From Gottfriedia acidiceleris (GTDB lineage: Bacteria > Bacillota > Bacilli > Bacillales > Bacillaceae_G): a stretch of DNA of 64,000 nucleotides. The first letter of the stretch is position 1; every line of letters starts with the position of its first letter. The notes below the pieces were generated by a model. It made no database searches. It was not told the origin of the DNA and was given only the letters and a program-made list of their open reading frames with translations. The position numbers and the translations under genes are program-made. Where the stretch lies: positions 1 to 64,000 of the forward strand of contig NZ_SCFN01000008.1 in assembly GCF_004138285.1 (NCBI RefSeq), given 5' to 3'. This document shows positions 25,652 to 35,972 of this stretch, piece after piece.

Positions 25652-27199
25652 ATGGTTATACCTTACAAACATGAGCCATTTACAAACTTTGGCTTAGAGG
25701 AAAATCAAGAACAATACAAACAAGGATTAGCAAAAGTTTCATCTTATTTAGGTGAAAAATATCCACTAATCATTGGTGGAGAGCGTATCTTTACAGAAGA
25801 ACAGATCGTATCTGTAAATCCTTCAAATCATAAAGAAGTTATTGGTTCTGTATCTAAAGCAAGCCGTGACTTAGCTGAAAAAGCTATGCAAATTGCTGAT
25901 ACAACTTTTAATACATGGAAAAAAGTTAAACCTGAAGTTCGTGCTGACATCTTATTCCGTGCGGCTGCAATTATTCGTCGTCGTAAACACGAATTCTCAG
26001 CTCTATTAACTAAAGAAGCTGGTAAACCTTGGAATGAAGCAGATGCCGATACAGCTGAAGCAATTGATTTCTTAGAGTTCTATGCTCGTCAAATGTTACA
26101 ATTAAAAGACGGAATTCCTGTTGAAAGCCGTCCTGGTGAATATAACCGTTTCAACTACATTCCATTAGGAGTTGGTGTTGTAATCTCTCCTTGGAACTTC
26201 CCATTTGCAATCATGGCTGGAACAACTGTAGCTGCTGTAGTAACAGGTAACACTGTTCTATTAAAACCAGCAAGTACAACTCCAGTAGTTGCTTACAAAT
26301 TCTTAGAAGTATTAGAAGAAGCTGGATTACCTGCAGGAGTAGTAAACTTCGTTCCAGGTAGTGGTGCTGAAGTAGGAGATTACTTAGTTGATCACCCACG
26401 CACTCGTTTCATCAGCTTTACTGGTTCTAAAGAAGTAGGTATCCGTATTTATGAGCGCGCTGCAAAAGTAAACCCAGGTCAAATCTGGTTAAAACGTGTT
26501 ATCGCTGAAATGGGCGGTAAAGACACAATGGTAGTTGATAAAGAAGCTGATTTAGAATTAGCTGCTAAATCAATCGTTGCATCTGCATTCGGATTCTCTG
26601 GTCAAAAATGTTCAGCATGTTCTCGTGCAGTAATTCACCAAGATGTGTATGATCAAGTTCTTGCTCGTGCAATTGAATTAACTAACGAATTAACTGTTGG
26701 AAACCCAGAAGACCGTTCAACTTACATGGGTCCAGTTAATGACCAAGCTGCTTTCAATAAAGTAATGAGCTACGTACAAATCGGACGTGAAGAAGGCCGT
26801 GTAGTAACAGGTGGAGAAGGAGACGATTCTACTGGTTGGTTCATCAAACCAACAATCGTTGCTGACGTTAAAGAAGATGCTCGTTTAATGAAAGAAGAAA
26901 TCTTTGGACCAGTTGTAGCATTCTGCAAAGCTAATGACTTTGATCACGCTTTAGAAATTGCTAACAACACTGAATACGGTTTAACAGGTGCTGTTATCTC
27001 TAACAACCGTGCAAACATCGAAAAAGCACGTGAAGATTTCCACGCTGGTAACTTATACTTCAACCGTGGATGTACTGGTGCAATCGTTGGTTACCAACCA
27101 TTTGGTGGATTTAACATGTCAGGTACTGACTCAAAAGCAGGCGGACCAGACTACCTAGTTCTTCACATGCAAGGTAAAACAACTTCAGAAATGCTTTAA
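25652..27199 (+). CDS. rocA: L-glutamate gamma-semialdehyde (1-pyrroline-5-carboxylate) dehydrogenase
   Basis: A 515-residue aldehyde dehydrogenase that oxidises glutamate semialdehyde to glutamate with NAD, the shared end of proline and arginine breakdown. The length equals B. subtilis RocA and PutC. The nucleophile is Cys320 in GQKCSAC and the general base Glu286 in AEMGGKD; the NAD site includes [12 protein letters not shown] and [17 protein letters not shown] precedes ATG 25652. Codon use is strongly biased to CGT, GTT and GCT, suggesting high expression. Whether it serves proline or arginine catabolism cannot be told; no putB or rocF lies nearby. Confidence 0.94.
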   Translation: MVIPYKHEPFTNFGLEENQEQYKQGLAKVSSYLGEKYPLIIGGERIFTEEQIVSVNPSNHKEVIGSVSKASRDLAEKAMQIADTTFNTWKKVKPEVRADILFRAAAIIRRRKHEFSALLTKEAGKPWNEADADTAEAIDFLEFYARQMLQLKDGIPVESRPGEYNRFNYIPLGVGVVISPWNFPFAIMAGTTVAAVVTGNTVLLKPASTTPVVAYKFLEVLEEAGLPAGVVNFVPGSGAEVGDYLVDHPRTRFISFTGSKEVGIRIYERAAKVNPGQIWLKRVIAEMGGKDTMVVDKEADLELAAKSIVASAFGFSGQKCSACSRAVIHQDVYDQVLARAIELTNELTVGNPEDRSTYMGPVNDQAAFNKVMSYVQIGREEGRVVTGGEGDDSTGWFIKPTIVADVKEDARLMKEEIFGPVVAFCKANDFDHALEIANNTEYGLTGAVISNNRANIEKAREDFHAGNLYFNRGCTGAIVGYQPFGGFNMSGTDSKAGGPDYLVLHMQGKTTSEML

Positions 27200-27243
27200 T
27201 TAATAGAGTAAAGGTTTGTTTTATTGACATCCTTTATAAGAAT

Positions 27244-27284
27244 AAACCCCACAGAGAAGTTAATTTCTTTGTGGGGTTTCTTTG
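27244..27284 (+). terminator. Intrinsic terminator after rocA
   Basis: AAACCCCACAGAGAA pairs with TTCTTTGTGGGGTTT with one G-U pair and a six-base loop, then CTTTG. Confidence 0.87.
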
Positions 27285-27429
27285 TATTCATTCCCTATTA
27301 TCATAAATTAAAAAGAGAGCTTATGAATTTTACACTCTTCTTATACTAACACTTTACTAACTAAGCCTTTCACCATATTATTATGCTATAATTTTAAATA
27401 AACGATAGTGAACAGAGAGAAGGGATACC

Positions 27430-27954
27430 ATGCAAATTTTACAGAGAATTATTCAATTAGTAGATTCAATTCCTTTAGGAACTCGTGATGATTGGGACTC
27501 TTATTTTTTAGGACAGGCATTTATAACTTCTCTTCGTTCAACTTGTGGAAGTAGAAGGGTTGGAGCAGTTATTGTAAGTGATAATAGAATAATTGCTTCT
27601 GGGTATAATGGTTATCCAAAAGGAGCTAAGCATTGTATTGATGGTGGATGCCCACGCTTTGCTGCTCGTCAAGAAGGGTTATTAGATAGTGGTAAATACT
27701 CAGATCAATATCCTTGTGACGCTTTCCACGCTGAAGAAAATGCAATTTATCAACTAGTACAATCAGGAATTCAAAAAACGAAAGGTGATAATTGGACAAT
27801 CTATTGTACAACTGCACCATGTCGAGCTTGTGCAAAAATGATAAATGGAGCGGGGATTACTAGAGTTGTATATAATGTAGGCTATCCGGATGATTATTCA
27901 ATTGAGTATTTTAAAAAATATGGAATTGAACTAACAAGAATACCTACTGAATAA
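27430..27954 (+). CDS. dCMP deaminase-like zinc enzyme (ComEB family)
   Basis: A 174-residue cytidine/deoxycytidylate deaminase-family protein. Zinc ligands are His100 in HAEEN (Glu102 as proton shuttle) and Cys131 and Cys134 in PCRAC. The N-terminal part has the dCMP-deaminase insert with GSRRVGAVIV, SGYNGYPKG and HCIDGGCPR. dCMP deaminase makes dUMP for thymidylate synthesis. ComEB of B. subtilis is similar, but here there are no competence genes beside it. AGAAGGG lies before ATG 27430. The substrate is inferred; another nucleotide cannot be excluded. Confidence 0.85.
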   Translation: MQILQRIIQLVDSIPLGTRDDWDSYFLGQAFITSLRSTCGSRRVGAVIVSDNRIIASGYNGYPKGAKHCIDGGCPRFAARQEGLLDSGKYSDQYPCDAFHAEENAIYQLVQSGIQKTKGDNWTIYCTTAPCRACAKMINGAGITRVVYNVGYPDDYSIEYFKKYGIELTRIPTE

Positions 27955-28020
27955 TCGTTAATCCATATTTAAACAAACGTTTGATTTATTTTTATAAGTA
28001 GGTTAATCCAAAATTTGATG

Positions 28021-28152
28021 TACAGACTGTTTGGAAGCGAATGTCTTTCGAGGCACGTGAGCCTGATGAGGAGCGGAGTTACCTTATACGGTAATGAGAA
28101 CTTCAGTTAGGTGAAGTAACGAAGAAAGCGAGCGTTTGGCGGGCAGTCTGTA
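28021..28152 (+). other. Palindrome-bounded structured element upstream of gatC (possible ncRNA or dispersed repeat)
   Basis: A compact 132-base unit, richer in GC than its flanks. Its ends are exact inverted repeats (TACAGACTG and CAGTCTGTA). A second helix can form just inside (AAGCG at 28035 with CGTTT at 28133). Four small hairpins sit within: CGAA/TTCG, AGGC/GCCT, TTACC/GGTAA and CTTCA/TGAAG. This is a multibranched fold closed by a terminal stem. It has no reading frame. The look is that of a dispersed Bacillaceae repeat or a structured RNA; only one copy lies in this window, so mobility is not shown. It ends about 100 bases before gatC. Confidence 0.5.
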
Positions 28153-28253
28153 ATTATTTTACTTGGATTTAAGTGGAATGTTGCCCGACACATGGGAAAT
28201 TTGGTATTATCAGTATATTGTATGTTGTGCGAATAATATGGAGGTGCATATAA

Positions 28254-28544
28254 ATGTCAAAAATTACAATGGAGCAAGTTAAGCACGTTGCTCATTTAGC
28301 GCGTTTAGCTGTGACTGAGGAAGAAGCAGAGAAGTTTTCAAAACAACTTGGAGCAATTTTAGATTTTGCTGAGCAGTTAGGTGAACTTGATACAACAAAT
28401 GTGAAACCAACTACACATGTCCTAAAAATGCGTAATGTATTACGAAAAGATGAGCCAGGTAAAGGTTTACCAATTGAAGAGGTACTGAAAAATGCACCAG
28501 ACCATAAAGATGGACAAGTTAAAGTACCGTCAATATTGGATTAA
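28254..28544 (+). CDS. gatC: Asp-tRNA(Asn)/Glu-tRNA(Gln) amidotransferase subunit C
   Basis: A 96-residue GatC, the small subunit that clamps GatA and GatB. It starts with the usual helix ([19 protein letters not shown]) and ends with a stretch including LRKDEPG. GGAGGTG precedes ATG 28254. First gene of gatCAB, which corrects misacylated Glu-tRNA(Gln) in Bacilli lacking glutaminyl-tRNA synthetase. Confidence 0.95.
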   Translation: MSKITMEQVKHVAHLARLAVTEEEAEKFSKQLGAILDFAEQLGELDTTNVKPTTHVLKMRNVLRKDEPGKGLPIEEVLKNAPDHKDGQVKVPSILD

Positions 28545-28558
28545 GGGGGGAAAATAGA

Positions 28559-30013
28559 ATGTCATTATTTGAATATACAGTTTCAGAATTACATAGCAAA
28601 TTAAAATCAAAAGAGATTAAAGTAGAAGAATTAGTAAATGAATCTTATGAGCGAATTTCTGCAGTTGATGGTGAAGTAAAATCATTTTTAACTTTAAATG
28701 AAGAGCAAGCGCGTCTACAAGCGAAAGCACTTGATGAAAAGCCTTGGGATGAGTCTCGTGGAATTCTTTCTGGTATGCCTATTGGTGTAAAAGATAATAT
28801 CGTTACAAAGGGTCTACGTACTACTTGTGCGAGTAAAATTCTTGAGAACTTCAATCCAATTTATGATGCGACAGTTGTAACGAAACTAGCACAAGCTGAA
28901 AGCATTACGATCGGAAAATTAAATATGGATGAGTTTGCAATGGGTTCATCTAATGAAAATTCTGCGTTTGGTGGTACTCGTAACCCTTGGAATACTGAAT
29001 ACGTACCAGGCGGAAGTAGCGGTGGATCTGCAGCTTCAGTTGCTGCTGGAGAAGTATTATTCTCTTTAGGTTCTGATACAGGTGGGTCAATTCGTCAACC
29101 AGCTTCATTCTGTGGGGTTGTTGGTTTAAAACCTACATATGGCCGTGTATCTCGTTCTGGTTTAGTAGCATTTGCTTCTTCTCTAGATCAAATTGGTCCA
29201 ATTACTAGAAATGTAGAAGATAATGCACTGTTATTACAAGCAATTTCAGGATTAGATGCAAGTGACTCAACTTCAGCAAATGTAGAAGTTCCTTCATTTG
29301 CCAAGGCGTTAACAGGTGATGTAAAAGGTCTTCGAATCGCTGTACCTAAAGAATATTTAGGTGAAGGCGTTGGAGAAGAAGCTCGTGCATCTGTAATGGC
29401 TGCTTTAAATTTATTAGAAAGCTTAGGTGCTACTTGGGAAGAGGTTTCATTACCACATTCTAAATATGCATTAGCTACATATTATTTAATTTCTTCTTCT
29501 GAAGCATCTGCTAACTTAGCTCGTTTCGATGGTATTCGTTACGGTCATCGCGCAGCTGATGTAGAAAACTTAATTGATCTTTATAAGAAAACTAGAGCTG
29601 AAGGCTTTGGAGATGAAGTAAAACGCCGTATCATGTTAGGTACTTATGCATTAAGTTCTGGTTACTATGATGCTTACTATAAAAAAGCTCAACAAGTACG
29701 TACATTAATAAAAGAAGATTTCGAGAAAGTATTTGAAAACTATGATGTTATTATTGGACCAACTACACCAACTCCTGCATTTAAAGTAGGAGAAAAAGTA
29801 AGTGATCCAATGACAATGTACGCAAATGATATTTTAACGATTCCTATTAACTTAGCGGGTGTACCTGCGATTTCTGTTCCTTGTGGTTTCCATAATGGTC
29901 TTCCATTAGGATTACAAATTATCGGTAAACATTTTGATGAGTCTACAATTTACAGAGTTGCCCATGCATACGAGCAAGCAACTGACTTTACAAAACAAAG
30001 ACCACAACTATAA
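28559..30013 (+). CDS. gatA: Asp-tRNA(Asn)/Glu-tRNA(Gln) amidotransferase subunit A
   Basis: A 484-residue amidase-signature enzyme that releases ammonia from glutamine. The Ser-cisSer-Lys triad is formed by GVKDN (Lys), GGSSGGSAA (cis-Ser) and [10 protein letters not shown] (nucleophile Ser). The length agrees with B. subtilis GatA (485). GGGGGGAAAA precedes ATG 28559, 14 bases after gatC. Confidence 0.97.
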   Translation: MSLFEYTVSELHSKLKSKEIKVEELVNESYERISAVDGEVKSFLTLNEEQARLQAKALDEKPWDESRGILSGMPIGVKDNIVTKGLRTTCASKILENFNPIYDATVVTKLAQAESITIGKLNMDEFAMGSSNENSAFGGTRNPWNTEYVPGGSSGGSAASVAAGEVLFSLGSDTGGSIRQPASFCGVVGLKPTYGRVSRSGLVAFASSLDQIGPITRNVEDNALLLQAISGLDASDSTSANVEVPSFAKALTGDVKGLRIAVPKEYLGEGVGEEARASVMAALNLLESLGATWEEVSLPHSKYALATYYLISSSEASANLARFDGIRYGHRAADVENLIDLYKKTRAEGFGDEVKRRIMLGTYALSSGYYDAYYKKAQQVRTLIKEDFEKVFENYDVIIGPTTPTPAFKVGEKVSDPMTMYANDILTIPINLAGVPAISVPCGFHNGLPLGLQIIGKHFDESTIYRVAHAYEQATDFTKQRPQL

Positions 30014-30028
30014 GGAGGCGCGGGAAAG

Positions 30029-31459
30029 ATGAATTTTGAAACGATAATCGGTTTAGAAGTACACGTAGAATTAAAAACAAAATCAAAAATCTTCTCACCA
30101 AGCCCTAATGCGTTTGGTGCAGATCCAAATACAAACACTGGTGTAATTGATTTAGGTTATCCAGGTGTGTTACCAGTATTAAATGAAGAAGCTGTAAACT
30201 TTGGTATGAAGGCAGCAATGGCATTAAATTGTGAAATTGCAACTGAAACAAAGTTTGACCGTAAAAATTACTTCTATCCTGACAATCCAAAAGCTTACCA
30301 AATCTCTCAATTTGATAAGCCGATTGGTGAAAATGGATGGATTGAAATTGAAGTTGGTGGCAAAAAGAAACGTATCGGTATTACTCGCGTTCATTTAGAA
30401 GAGGATGCTGGAAAGTTAAATCATACAGATGAAGGTTATTCATTAGTAGACTTTAACCGTCAAGGAACTCCATTAATTGAAATCGTTTCTGAGCCGGATA
30501 TGAGAACTCCTGAAGAGGCTTATGCATATTTAGAAAAACTTAAGTCAATTATTCAATTCAGTGGGGTATCAGATGTAAAAATGGAAGAAGGCTCACTTCG
30601 TTGTGATGCTAATATTTCATTACGTCCATTTGGACAAGAAGAATTCGGTACAAAAGCAGAATTAAAGAACTTAAACTCTTTTGCTTTCGTTCAAAAAGGA
30701 TTAGAGCACGAGCAAGTTCGCCAAGAAAAAGTATTATTATCTGGCGGAGTAATCCAACAAGAAACACGTCGTTACGATGAAGCTACAAAGACTACAATCC
30801 TAATGCGTGTTAAAGAAGGATCAGATGATTATCGTTACTTCCCAGAACCAGACTTAGTTGAGCTATACATTGATGATGAGTGGAAAGAACGTGTCCGCAA
30901 AAGTATTCCGGAGCTTCCAGATGCTCGTCAAAAACGCTATGTAGAGCAATTAGGTTTACCAGCATACGATGCAATGGTATTAACTTTAACAAAAGAAATG
31001 TCTGATTTCTTCGATGCCACTGTGAACAATGGTGCAGATGCAAAATTAGCATCTAACTGGTTAATGGGTGAAGTTTCAGCATACTTAAATAAATCACAGA
31101 AAGAACTGCATGAAGTTGCTTTAACGCCTGAAAACTTATCTAGTATGCTTAAGTTAATTACAGACGGTACAATTTCTTCTAAGATTGCGAAAAAAGTATT
31201 CACTGAGTTAATCGAAAACGGCGGAGACGCAAATGAAATTGTAAAAGCGAAAGGTTTAGTACAATTATCTGACGAGGGCGCTCTTCGTAAAATCGTTATT
31301 GAAACTCTTGATGCTAACCCACAATCAATTGAAGACTTTAAAAATGGTAAGGACCGAGCTATTGGTTTCCTTGTTGGTCAAATGATGAAAGCGACTAAAG
31401 GCCAAGCAAATCCACCACTATTAAATAAGATCTTAATGGAAGAAATTCAAAAAAGATAA
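30029..31459 (+). CDS. gatB: Asp-tRNA(Asn)/Glu-tRNA(Gln) amidotransferase subunit B
   Basis: A 476-residue GatB, which phosphorylates Glu-tRNA(Gln) and receives ammonia from GatA through a channel. The N-terminal cradle has [15 protein letters not shown] and [18 protein letters not shown]. The family signature is in [18 protein letters not shown]. The C-terminal helical and YqeY-like tail binds tRNA. AAGGAGG precedes ATG 30029. Last gene of the operon. Confidence 0.97.
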   Translation: MNFETIIGLEVHVELKTKSKIFSPSPNAFGADPNTNTGVIDLGYPGVLPVLNEEAVNFGMKAAMALNCEIATETKFDRKNYFYPDNPKAYQISQFDKPIGENGWIEIEVGGKKKRIGITRVHLEEDAGKLNHTDEGYSLVDFNRQGTPLIEIVSEPDMRTPEEAYAYLEKLKSIIQFSGVSDVKMEEGSLRCDANISLRPFGQEEFGTKAELKNLNSFAFVQKGLEHEQVRQEKVLLSGGVIQQETRRYDEATKTTILMRVKEGSDDYRYFPEPDLVELYIDDEWKERVRKSIPELPDARQKRYVEQLGLPAYDAMVLTLTKEMSDFFDATVNNGADAKLASNWLMGEVSAYLNKSQKELHEVALTPENLSSMLKLITDGTISSKIAKKVFTELIENGGDANEIVKAKGLVQLSDEGALRKIVIETLDANPQSIEDFKNGKDRAIGFLVGQMMKATKGQANPPLLNKILMEEIQKR

Positions 31460-31470
31460 GGTTTTCAATA

Positions 31471-31506
31471 AAAAAACTACGGGCTATAAGCTCCGTAGTT
31501 TTTTTG
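31471..31506 (+). terminator. Intrinsic terminator of gatCAB
   Basis: AAAAACTACGG pairs with CCGTAGTTTTT, followed by more T, 11 bases after the gatB stop. Confidence 0.92.
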
Positions 31507-31518
31507 TACTGTTTAGGG

Positions 31519-31986
31519 TTAAAATGACTCAATAATATGGTTGGCTTGTTGGTGCATACAAAAGGATATCCATTTTACTGTTGGGTCGTTATATAATCCT
31601 GTTATATGTATTAATAAAGAAAAACAACCAGCACCTAGTATATTTCCAATGTAGGTTATAAGCCACAAATTTAACACCTCTAGCCAATTCATTTTTCCTT
31701 TAATTGCAGTATAGGCAAAATAAAATATGTTACCTATAAATAAGTCAGCACCACCGTATGCAATTAGAAGAATGGCGACAGAAATTGTTATAGCAGCCAT
31801 TGGGTAGGCAAAAGGTGTATATGCAGCATGAAAGAAATTACCTGATTTAAATGCTACTATAACTCCGAAGCCTATAAACATACTAGCCATAATTGCTCTT
31901 AATAAAAAACGCAAAACACTATCACGGTAAATTTTTAACTTTTTTAGAGCAAAATACTCTACATTCACGAACGGTTTGTTTCCCAT
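31519..31986 (-). CDS. Formate/nitrite transporter family protein, C-terminally truncated
   Basis: The product (about 155 residues from ATG 31986) matches the first half of FNT channels. It has a first membrane helix after a basic start, the GGADLFIGN stretch (family form G-A-x-L-x-T-G-N), and a third helix around ITYIGNILGAG. Family members are about 250-280 residues with six helices; this one stops after about three, followed by an unrelated tail (WISFCMHQQANH). The stop lies about 10 bases from the end of the gatB terminator, so the 3' half is missing at this spot. AAGGA lies 11 bases before ATG 31986; an upstream TTG at 32079 lacks a ribosome binding site. Most likely a decaying gene. Confidence 0.65.
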   Translation of the reverse strand: MGNKPFVNVEYFALKKLKIYRDSVLRFLLRAIMASMFIGFGVIVAFKSGNFFHAAYTPFAYPMAAITISVAILLIAYGGADLFIGNIFYFAYTAIKGKMNWLEVLNLWLITYIGNILGAGCFSLLIHITGLYNDPTVKWISFCMHQQANHIIESF

Positions 31987-32253
31987 CTCATTATCAATCC
32001 TTAATTCTACTTTAATGTATTTATCATCAATATGTACTATAATGATTAAGTTGTTCAAAACGTTTGAAAAATATAGCAAAGAAACGAATGTAATATAAAT
32101 TTAATATAATATAATACAATATTGCTTTTTAATCTGGGTTTGAACATGCTTTAGAAAGGTAAAAATAGATAAGTAAATGGAAAAAGTTTACTACAAAAAC
32201 TTTTTAGGTTAGGATATAAGTTAGAGAACTTAAATAAATAAGTAGGATGGTTA

Positions 32254-33138
32254 ATGATGAAACGTGCTAGAATTATCTACAACCCTACTTCTGGTCGTGA
32301 AATTTTTAAGAAAAAGCTTCCTGATGTGTTGCAATTGTTCGAGCAAGCAGGTTATGAAACCTCTTGTCATGCAACAACCGGTGCAGGTGATGCGACAATC
32401 GCAGCAAGAGAAGCATGTGAACGAAAATTTGATTTAGTTGTAGCTTGCGGTGGAGATGGAACACTTAATGAAGTCATTAGTGGTATGGCAGAACAAGAAT
32501 ATCGACCAAAGTTAGGATTAATCCCGGTTGGGACAACAAATGATTTTGCTAGAGCAATTGGTGTGAATGTTTCAATTATGGAAGCGGCTGAAGTCATAAC
32601 AAATGGGCAAACTGTCCCTCTTGATATTGGAAGAGTTGATGATAAATATTTTGTAAATATTTTAGCTGCCGGTAAAATTACAGAATTAACATATGAAGTA
32701 CCTAGTAAACTAAAAACAATGTTAGGACAGCTAGCATATTATTTAAAAGGTATTGAAATGTTACCAAGAGTTAAGCCTACACGATTAAAAATTGAGTATG
32801 ACGGAAAAGTATTTGATGAAGAAGCATTTTTGTTCTTATTATCGAATACAAATTCTGTTGGTGGATTTGAAAAAATTGCACCTGAGGCAAGCATCAATGA
32901 TGGACAATTTGACTTATTAGTCTTAAAGAAATCAAATATTGCCGAAATCATCAGAGTATGTGCTCAGCTATTAAGTGGCCAGCATGTGCAAAATGAACAT
33001 GTTCTTTATACTAGAGCAAGCCATTTGAAAATTATGTCTGATGATAAACTACTATTAAATATTGATGGTGAGTATGGTGGAGAAACACCATGTACTGTCG
33101 ATATGCTTTACAACCACCTAGAAATCTATGTACCATAA
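32254..33138 (+). CDS. dgkB: Diacylglycerol kinase
   Basis: A 294-residue soluble lipid kinase that returns diacylglycerol from lipoteichoic acid synthesis to phosphatidic acid. The nucleotide-binding GGDGT is at residues 66-70, with IYNPTSGRE at the N terminus and VGTTNDFARAIG further on. The C-terminal beta-rich half is complete and ends with VDMLYNHLEIYVP. Two ATGs stand in tandem (32254, 32257) behind AGGATGG. The pairing with gatB and rlmCD follows B. subtilis (yerQ, yefA). Confidence 0.95.
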   Translation: MMKRARIIYNPTSGREIFKKKLPDVLQLFEQAGYETSCHATTGAGDATIAAREACERKFDLVVACGGDGTLNEVISGMAEQEYRPKLGLIPVGTTNDFARAIGVNVSIMEAAEVITNGQTVPLDIGRVDDKYFVNILAAGKITELTYEVPSKLKTMLGQLAYYLKGIEMLPRVKPTRLKIEYDGKVFDEEAFLFLLSNTNSVGGFEKIAPEASINDGQFDLLVLKKSNIAEIIRVCAQLLSGQHVQNEHVLYTRASHLKIMSDDKLLLNIDGEYGGETPCTVDMLYNHLEIYVP

Positions 33139-33169
33139 TAAGTGAAATAGTAGCAAATACTAGTAAAAG

Positions 33170-33200
33170 TAACCACGGTAGTTAACGTGGTTATTTATTT
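33170..33200 (+). terminator. Weak intrinsic terminator after dgkB
   Basis: TAACCACG and CGTGGTTA flank a short loop, followed by TTTATTTT. The T run is interrupted, so read-through into rlmCD is likely. Confidence 0.6.
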
Positions 33201-33247
33201 TGTATAATGAAATGGTTTAATAAAAGGTCGAAAGGTAGGTAAGGGAC

Positions 33248-34630
33248 TTGTCGAAAAGAGTGTTACCTGTAGAAAAGAATCAATTCATAGATGTTGAATT
33301 TATCGATTTAACTCATGAGGGACATGGAGTTGCAAAGGTGGATGGATATCCGATATTTGTACCAAATGCACTTCCTGGTGAAAAAGCACAAATTAAGGTG
33401 CTAAAAACAAGCAAAGGCTTTGGGTTCGGTAAAATTATTGAATTCCAAAAAGAAAGTGATGTTCGAGTTGAACCAATTTGTTCGATTTACAATCAATGTG
33501 GTGGTTGTCAAACTCAACATATGAGCTATGAAGGCCAACTTGAGGCGAAACATAAACAAGTAGTAGAAGTTGTGAAACGAATTGGGAAACTTGACGATGT
33601 AGTAATCCATCCAGTGTTAGGAATGGAAAATCCATGGAGTTATCGTAATAAAGCACAAGTTCCAGTAGGGGAACTAGAAGGTGGACTAGTTGTTGGTTTC
33701 TATCAAAAGAGAAGCCATGAAATTATTCCAATGAATGAATGCTACATTCAAGGAAAAGAAAATGATGAAATGATACAAGCTGTGAAAGATCTTTGTGAGG
33801 AATTAAAAATCGAGCCATACGATGAAGTTGGCCACAAAGGGCTATTGCGTCATATTATGGCACGCTATGGATACTATACAAATGAATCAATGCTAGTTCT
33901 TGTTACAAATAAAGTGAACTTTGCTCAAAAAGACGAATTAATAGCTAGAATTGTTGAGAAATATCCAACAATTACAAGCATTATTCAAAACGTAAATAAT
34001 GAAAAAACAAATGTGATTCTTGGAAATCAAACAATTGTATTATACGGAAGTGAAACAATCAAAGATAAAATTGGTAACATTACTTTCGAAATTTCAGCGC
34101 GATCATTTTATCAGGTAAACCCTACACAAACTAAGGTTTTATATGATAAAACACTCGAGTATACAAACTTAAACGGTAGTGAAACAGTTATTGATGCATA
34201 CTGTGGAATCGGATCAATATCCTTATTTTTAGCTCAAAAGGCTAAAAAGGTTTTTGGTGTAGAAATTGTACCAGAAGCGATTGAAGATGCGAAACGAAAT
34301 GCAATGATTAACGAGATGACAAATGTTGAATTTGAAGTAGGGAAAGCTGAAGAAGTTATACCTAATTGGTACAAGCAAGGAATTACAGCAGAAATATTAG
34401 TTGTAGACCCTCCAAGAAAGGGTTGTGACGAGGCTTTATTAAATACAATCATTGATATGAAGCCCAGCAAAGTAGTTTACGTATCATGTAATCCTGCCAC
34501 ATTAGCAAGAGATTTACGAGTACTTGAAGACGGCGGTTATAAAACAGTAGAAATACAGCCAGTGGATATGTTCCCACATACTAGTCACGTGGAAGCTGTC
34601 GCGAAATTAGTACTTAAAGAAGGGAACTGA
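33248..34630 (+). CDS. rlmCD: 23S rRNA (uracil-C5)-methyltransferase, RlmCD/RumA type
   Basis: A 460-residue SAM-dependent RNA methyltransferase. An N-terminal TRAM domain (about 10-70) is followed by the cysteine cluster [10 protein letters not shown] for a 4Fe-4S cluster. The C-terminal Rossmann domain has [13 protein letters not shown] for [13 protein letters not shown], and nucleophile Cys414 in [14 protein letters not shown]. Bacillus homologues methylate U747 and U1939; the exact target here is inferred. The start is TTG 33248, with AGGTAAGGGA in front. Confidence 0.92.
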   Translation: MSKRVLPVEKNQFIDVEFIDLTHEGHGVAKVDGYPIFVPNALPGEKAQIKVLKTSKGFGFGKIIEFQKESDVRVEPICSIYNQCGGCQTQHMSYEGQLEAKHKQVVEVVKRIGKLDDVVIHPVLGMENPWSYRNKAQVPVGELEGGLVVGFYQKRSHEIIPMNECYIQGKENDEMIQAVKDLCEELKIEPYDEVGHKGLLRHIMARYGYYTNESMLVLVTNKVNFAQKDELIARIVEKYPTITSIIQNVNNEKTNVILGNQTIVLYGSETIKDKIGNITFEISARSFYQVNPTQTKVLYDKTLEYTNLNGSETVIDAYCGIGSISLFLAQKAKKVFGVEIVPEAIEDAKRNAMINEMTNVEFEVGKAEEVIPNWYKQGITAEILVVDPPRKGCDEALLNTIIDMKPSKVVYVSCNPATLARDLRVLEDGGYKTVEIQPVDMFPHTSHVEAVAKLVLKEGN

Positions 34631-34788
34631 CTCTAGGGCATTGCTTTTTCTTACCACCAGTTATTTGTCTTTTTAGTAAATTAACATAAAATGATGAAGC
34701 ATAGGGTGTAAAAAAAGCAGGGACTCGTTTTTTATTTTTGGGATAAGGGCTGGACTATTATCCCATAATGAGAGGATTTGAATTTAAT

Positions 34789-35748
34789 ATGTTAGATAAT
34801 TTTTGGCGTGATTTACCACGACCATTTTTTGTACTTGCACCAATGGAGGATGTGACAGATGTTGTTTTTCGTCATGTAGTAAGTAAAGCTGGTCGACCGG
34901 ATGTATTTTTCACAGAGTTTACAAATTCGGATAGCTATTGTCATCCAGAGGGCATGAAAAGTGTGCGTGGCCGTTTGATTTTTACAGAAGATGAACAGCC
35001 AATGGTAGCACATATCTGGGGGGATAATCCCGAATATTTCCGTCAAATGAGTATTGGTATGGCAGAACTAGGATTTAAAGGAATCGATATAAATATGGGT
35101 TGCCCTGTACCGAATGTAGCATCAAGAGGGAAGGGTAGTGGCCTTATTCTGCGTCCAGACGTTGCTGCAGAACTTATTCAAGCAGCAAAAGCAGGCGGAC
35201 TGCCTGTCAGCGTAAAAACGCGACTAGGCTTTAAGGAGGTAAATGAGTGGGAGGAGTGGTTAACGCATATTTTAAAACAGGATATTGCAAACCTTTCTAT
35301 TCATTTACGAACAAGAGAAGAAATGAGCCAAGTAGATGCGCATTGGGAGCTAATTCCTGAAATCAAGAAATTACGTGACCGAATCGCACCAAATACGCTG
35401 TTAACAATCAATGGAGACATTCCTGACCGTCAAGTTGGGCTGCAGCTTGCCGAAAAATATGGTATTGATGGGGTAATGATTGGACGAGGCATTTTTAAAA
35501 ATCCTTTTGCTTTTGAAAAAGAGCCAAAAGAGCATAGCAGTGAAGAACACCTTGATCTTTTAAGACTGCAGCTTGATCTTCAAGATCAATATGCGGATGT
35601 ATTGCCACGATCAATCACAGGGCTACATCGCTTTTTCAAAATTTATGTAAAAGGATTCCGTGGGGCTGGTGAATTAAGAAATCAATTAATGAACACGAAA
35701 TCAACAGATGAAGTGCGTGCATTACTTGATAATTTTGGAAAAGAATAG
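34789..35748 (+). CDS. tRNA-dihydrouridine synthase family protein
   Basis: A 319-residue flavin-dependent TIM-barrel enzyme that reduces uridine to dihydrouridine in t[17 protein letters not shown] opens the barrel. The catalytic Cys105 is in [12 protein letters not shown], followed by KTRLGF and [10 protein letters not shown]; the FMN phosphate turn is [13 protein letters not shown] 34789 is preferred, with GAGAGGA about 13 bases before it; ATG 34768 lacks a ribosome binding site and adds seven non-conserved residues. It is not the DusB/DusC copy of the B. subtilis backbone; base composition seems less AT-rich than the neighbours, hinting at later arrival. Confidence 0.9.
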   Translation: MLDNFWRDLPRPFFVLAPMEDVTDVVFRHVVSKAGRPDVFFTEFTNSDSYCHPEGMKSVRGRLIFTEDEQPMVAHIWGDNPEYFRQMSIGMAELGFKGIDINMGCPVPNVASRGKGSGLILRPDVAAELIQAAKAGGLPVSVKTRLGFKEVNEWEEWLTHILKQDIANLSIHLRTREEMSQVDAHWELIPEIKKLRDRIAPNTLLTINGDIPDRQVGLQLAEKYGIDGVMIGRGIFKNPFAFEKEPKEHSSEEHLDLLRLQLDLQDQYADVLPRSITGLHRFFKIYVKGFRGAGELRNQLMNTKSTDEVRALLDNFGKE

Positions 35749-35912
35749 AATGTAATAAGCCCAAGAGCGCTTTTGTGTTGCCTCAAATACTTTACACATG
35801 TTGAGACCGAATCGCAACTAGTTTTAAAAACGAAATAATGGAAAGAAGGCAACGTTCCTATATTGGTAAGTGGCCTCTGCAATTTATCCACACACTTTAG
35901 AACAGGAATTTG

Positions 35913-35949
35913 AAAAAAAAGGGAGATACTTTTAATGGTATCTCCCTTT
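35913..35949 (-). terminator. Intrinsic terminator of the bacillopeptidase F-like gene
   Basis: Read on the reverse strand, GGGAGATAC and GTATCTCCC form the stem and eight T follow. It lies 24 bases after the protease stop. The stretch 35749-35912 shows no gene. Confidence 0.9.
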
Positions 35950-35972
35950 ATTTCATTGAAATATTTATATCG

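Noticed and set aside
28061-28125. Hammerhead-ribozyme-like core (CTGATGAG ... CGAAG) in the structured element
   Set aside because: The helix that should follow CTGATGA directly is not adjacent (GTTAC/GTAAC is eleven bases away), and no stem III with a cleavage triplet can be placed.
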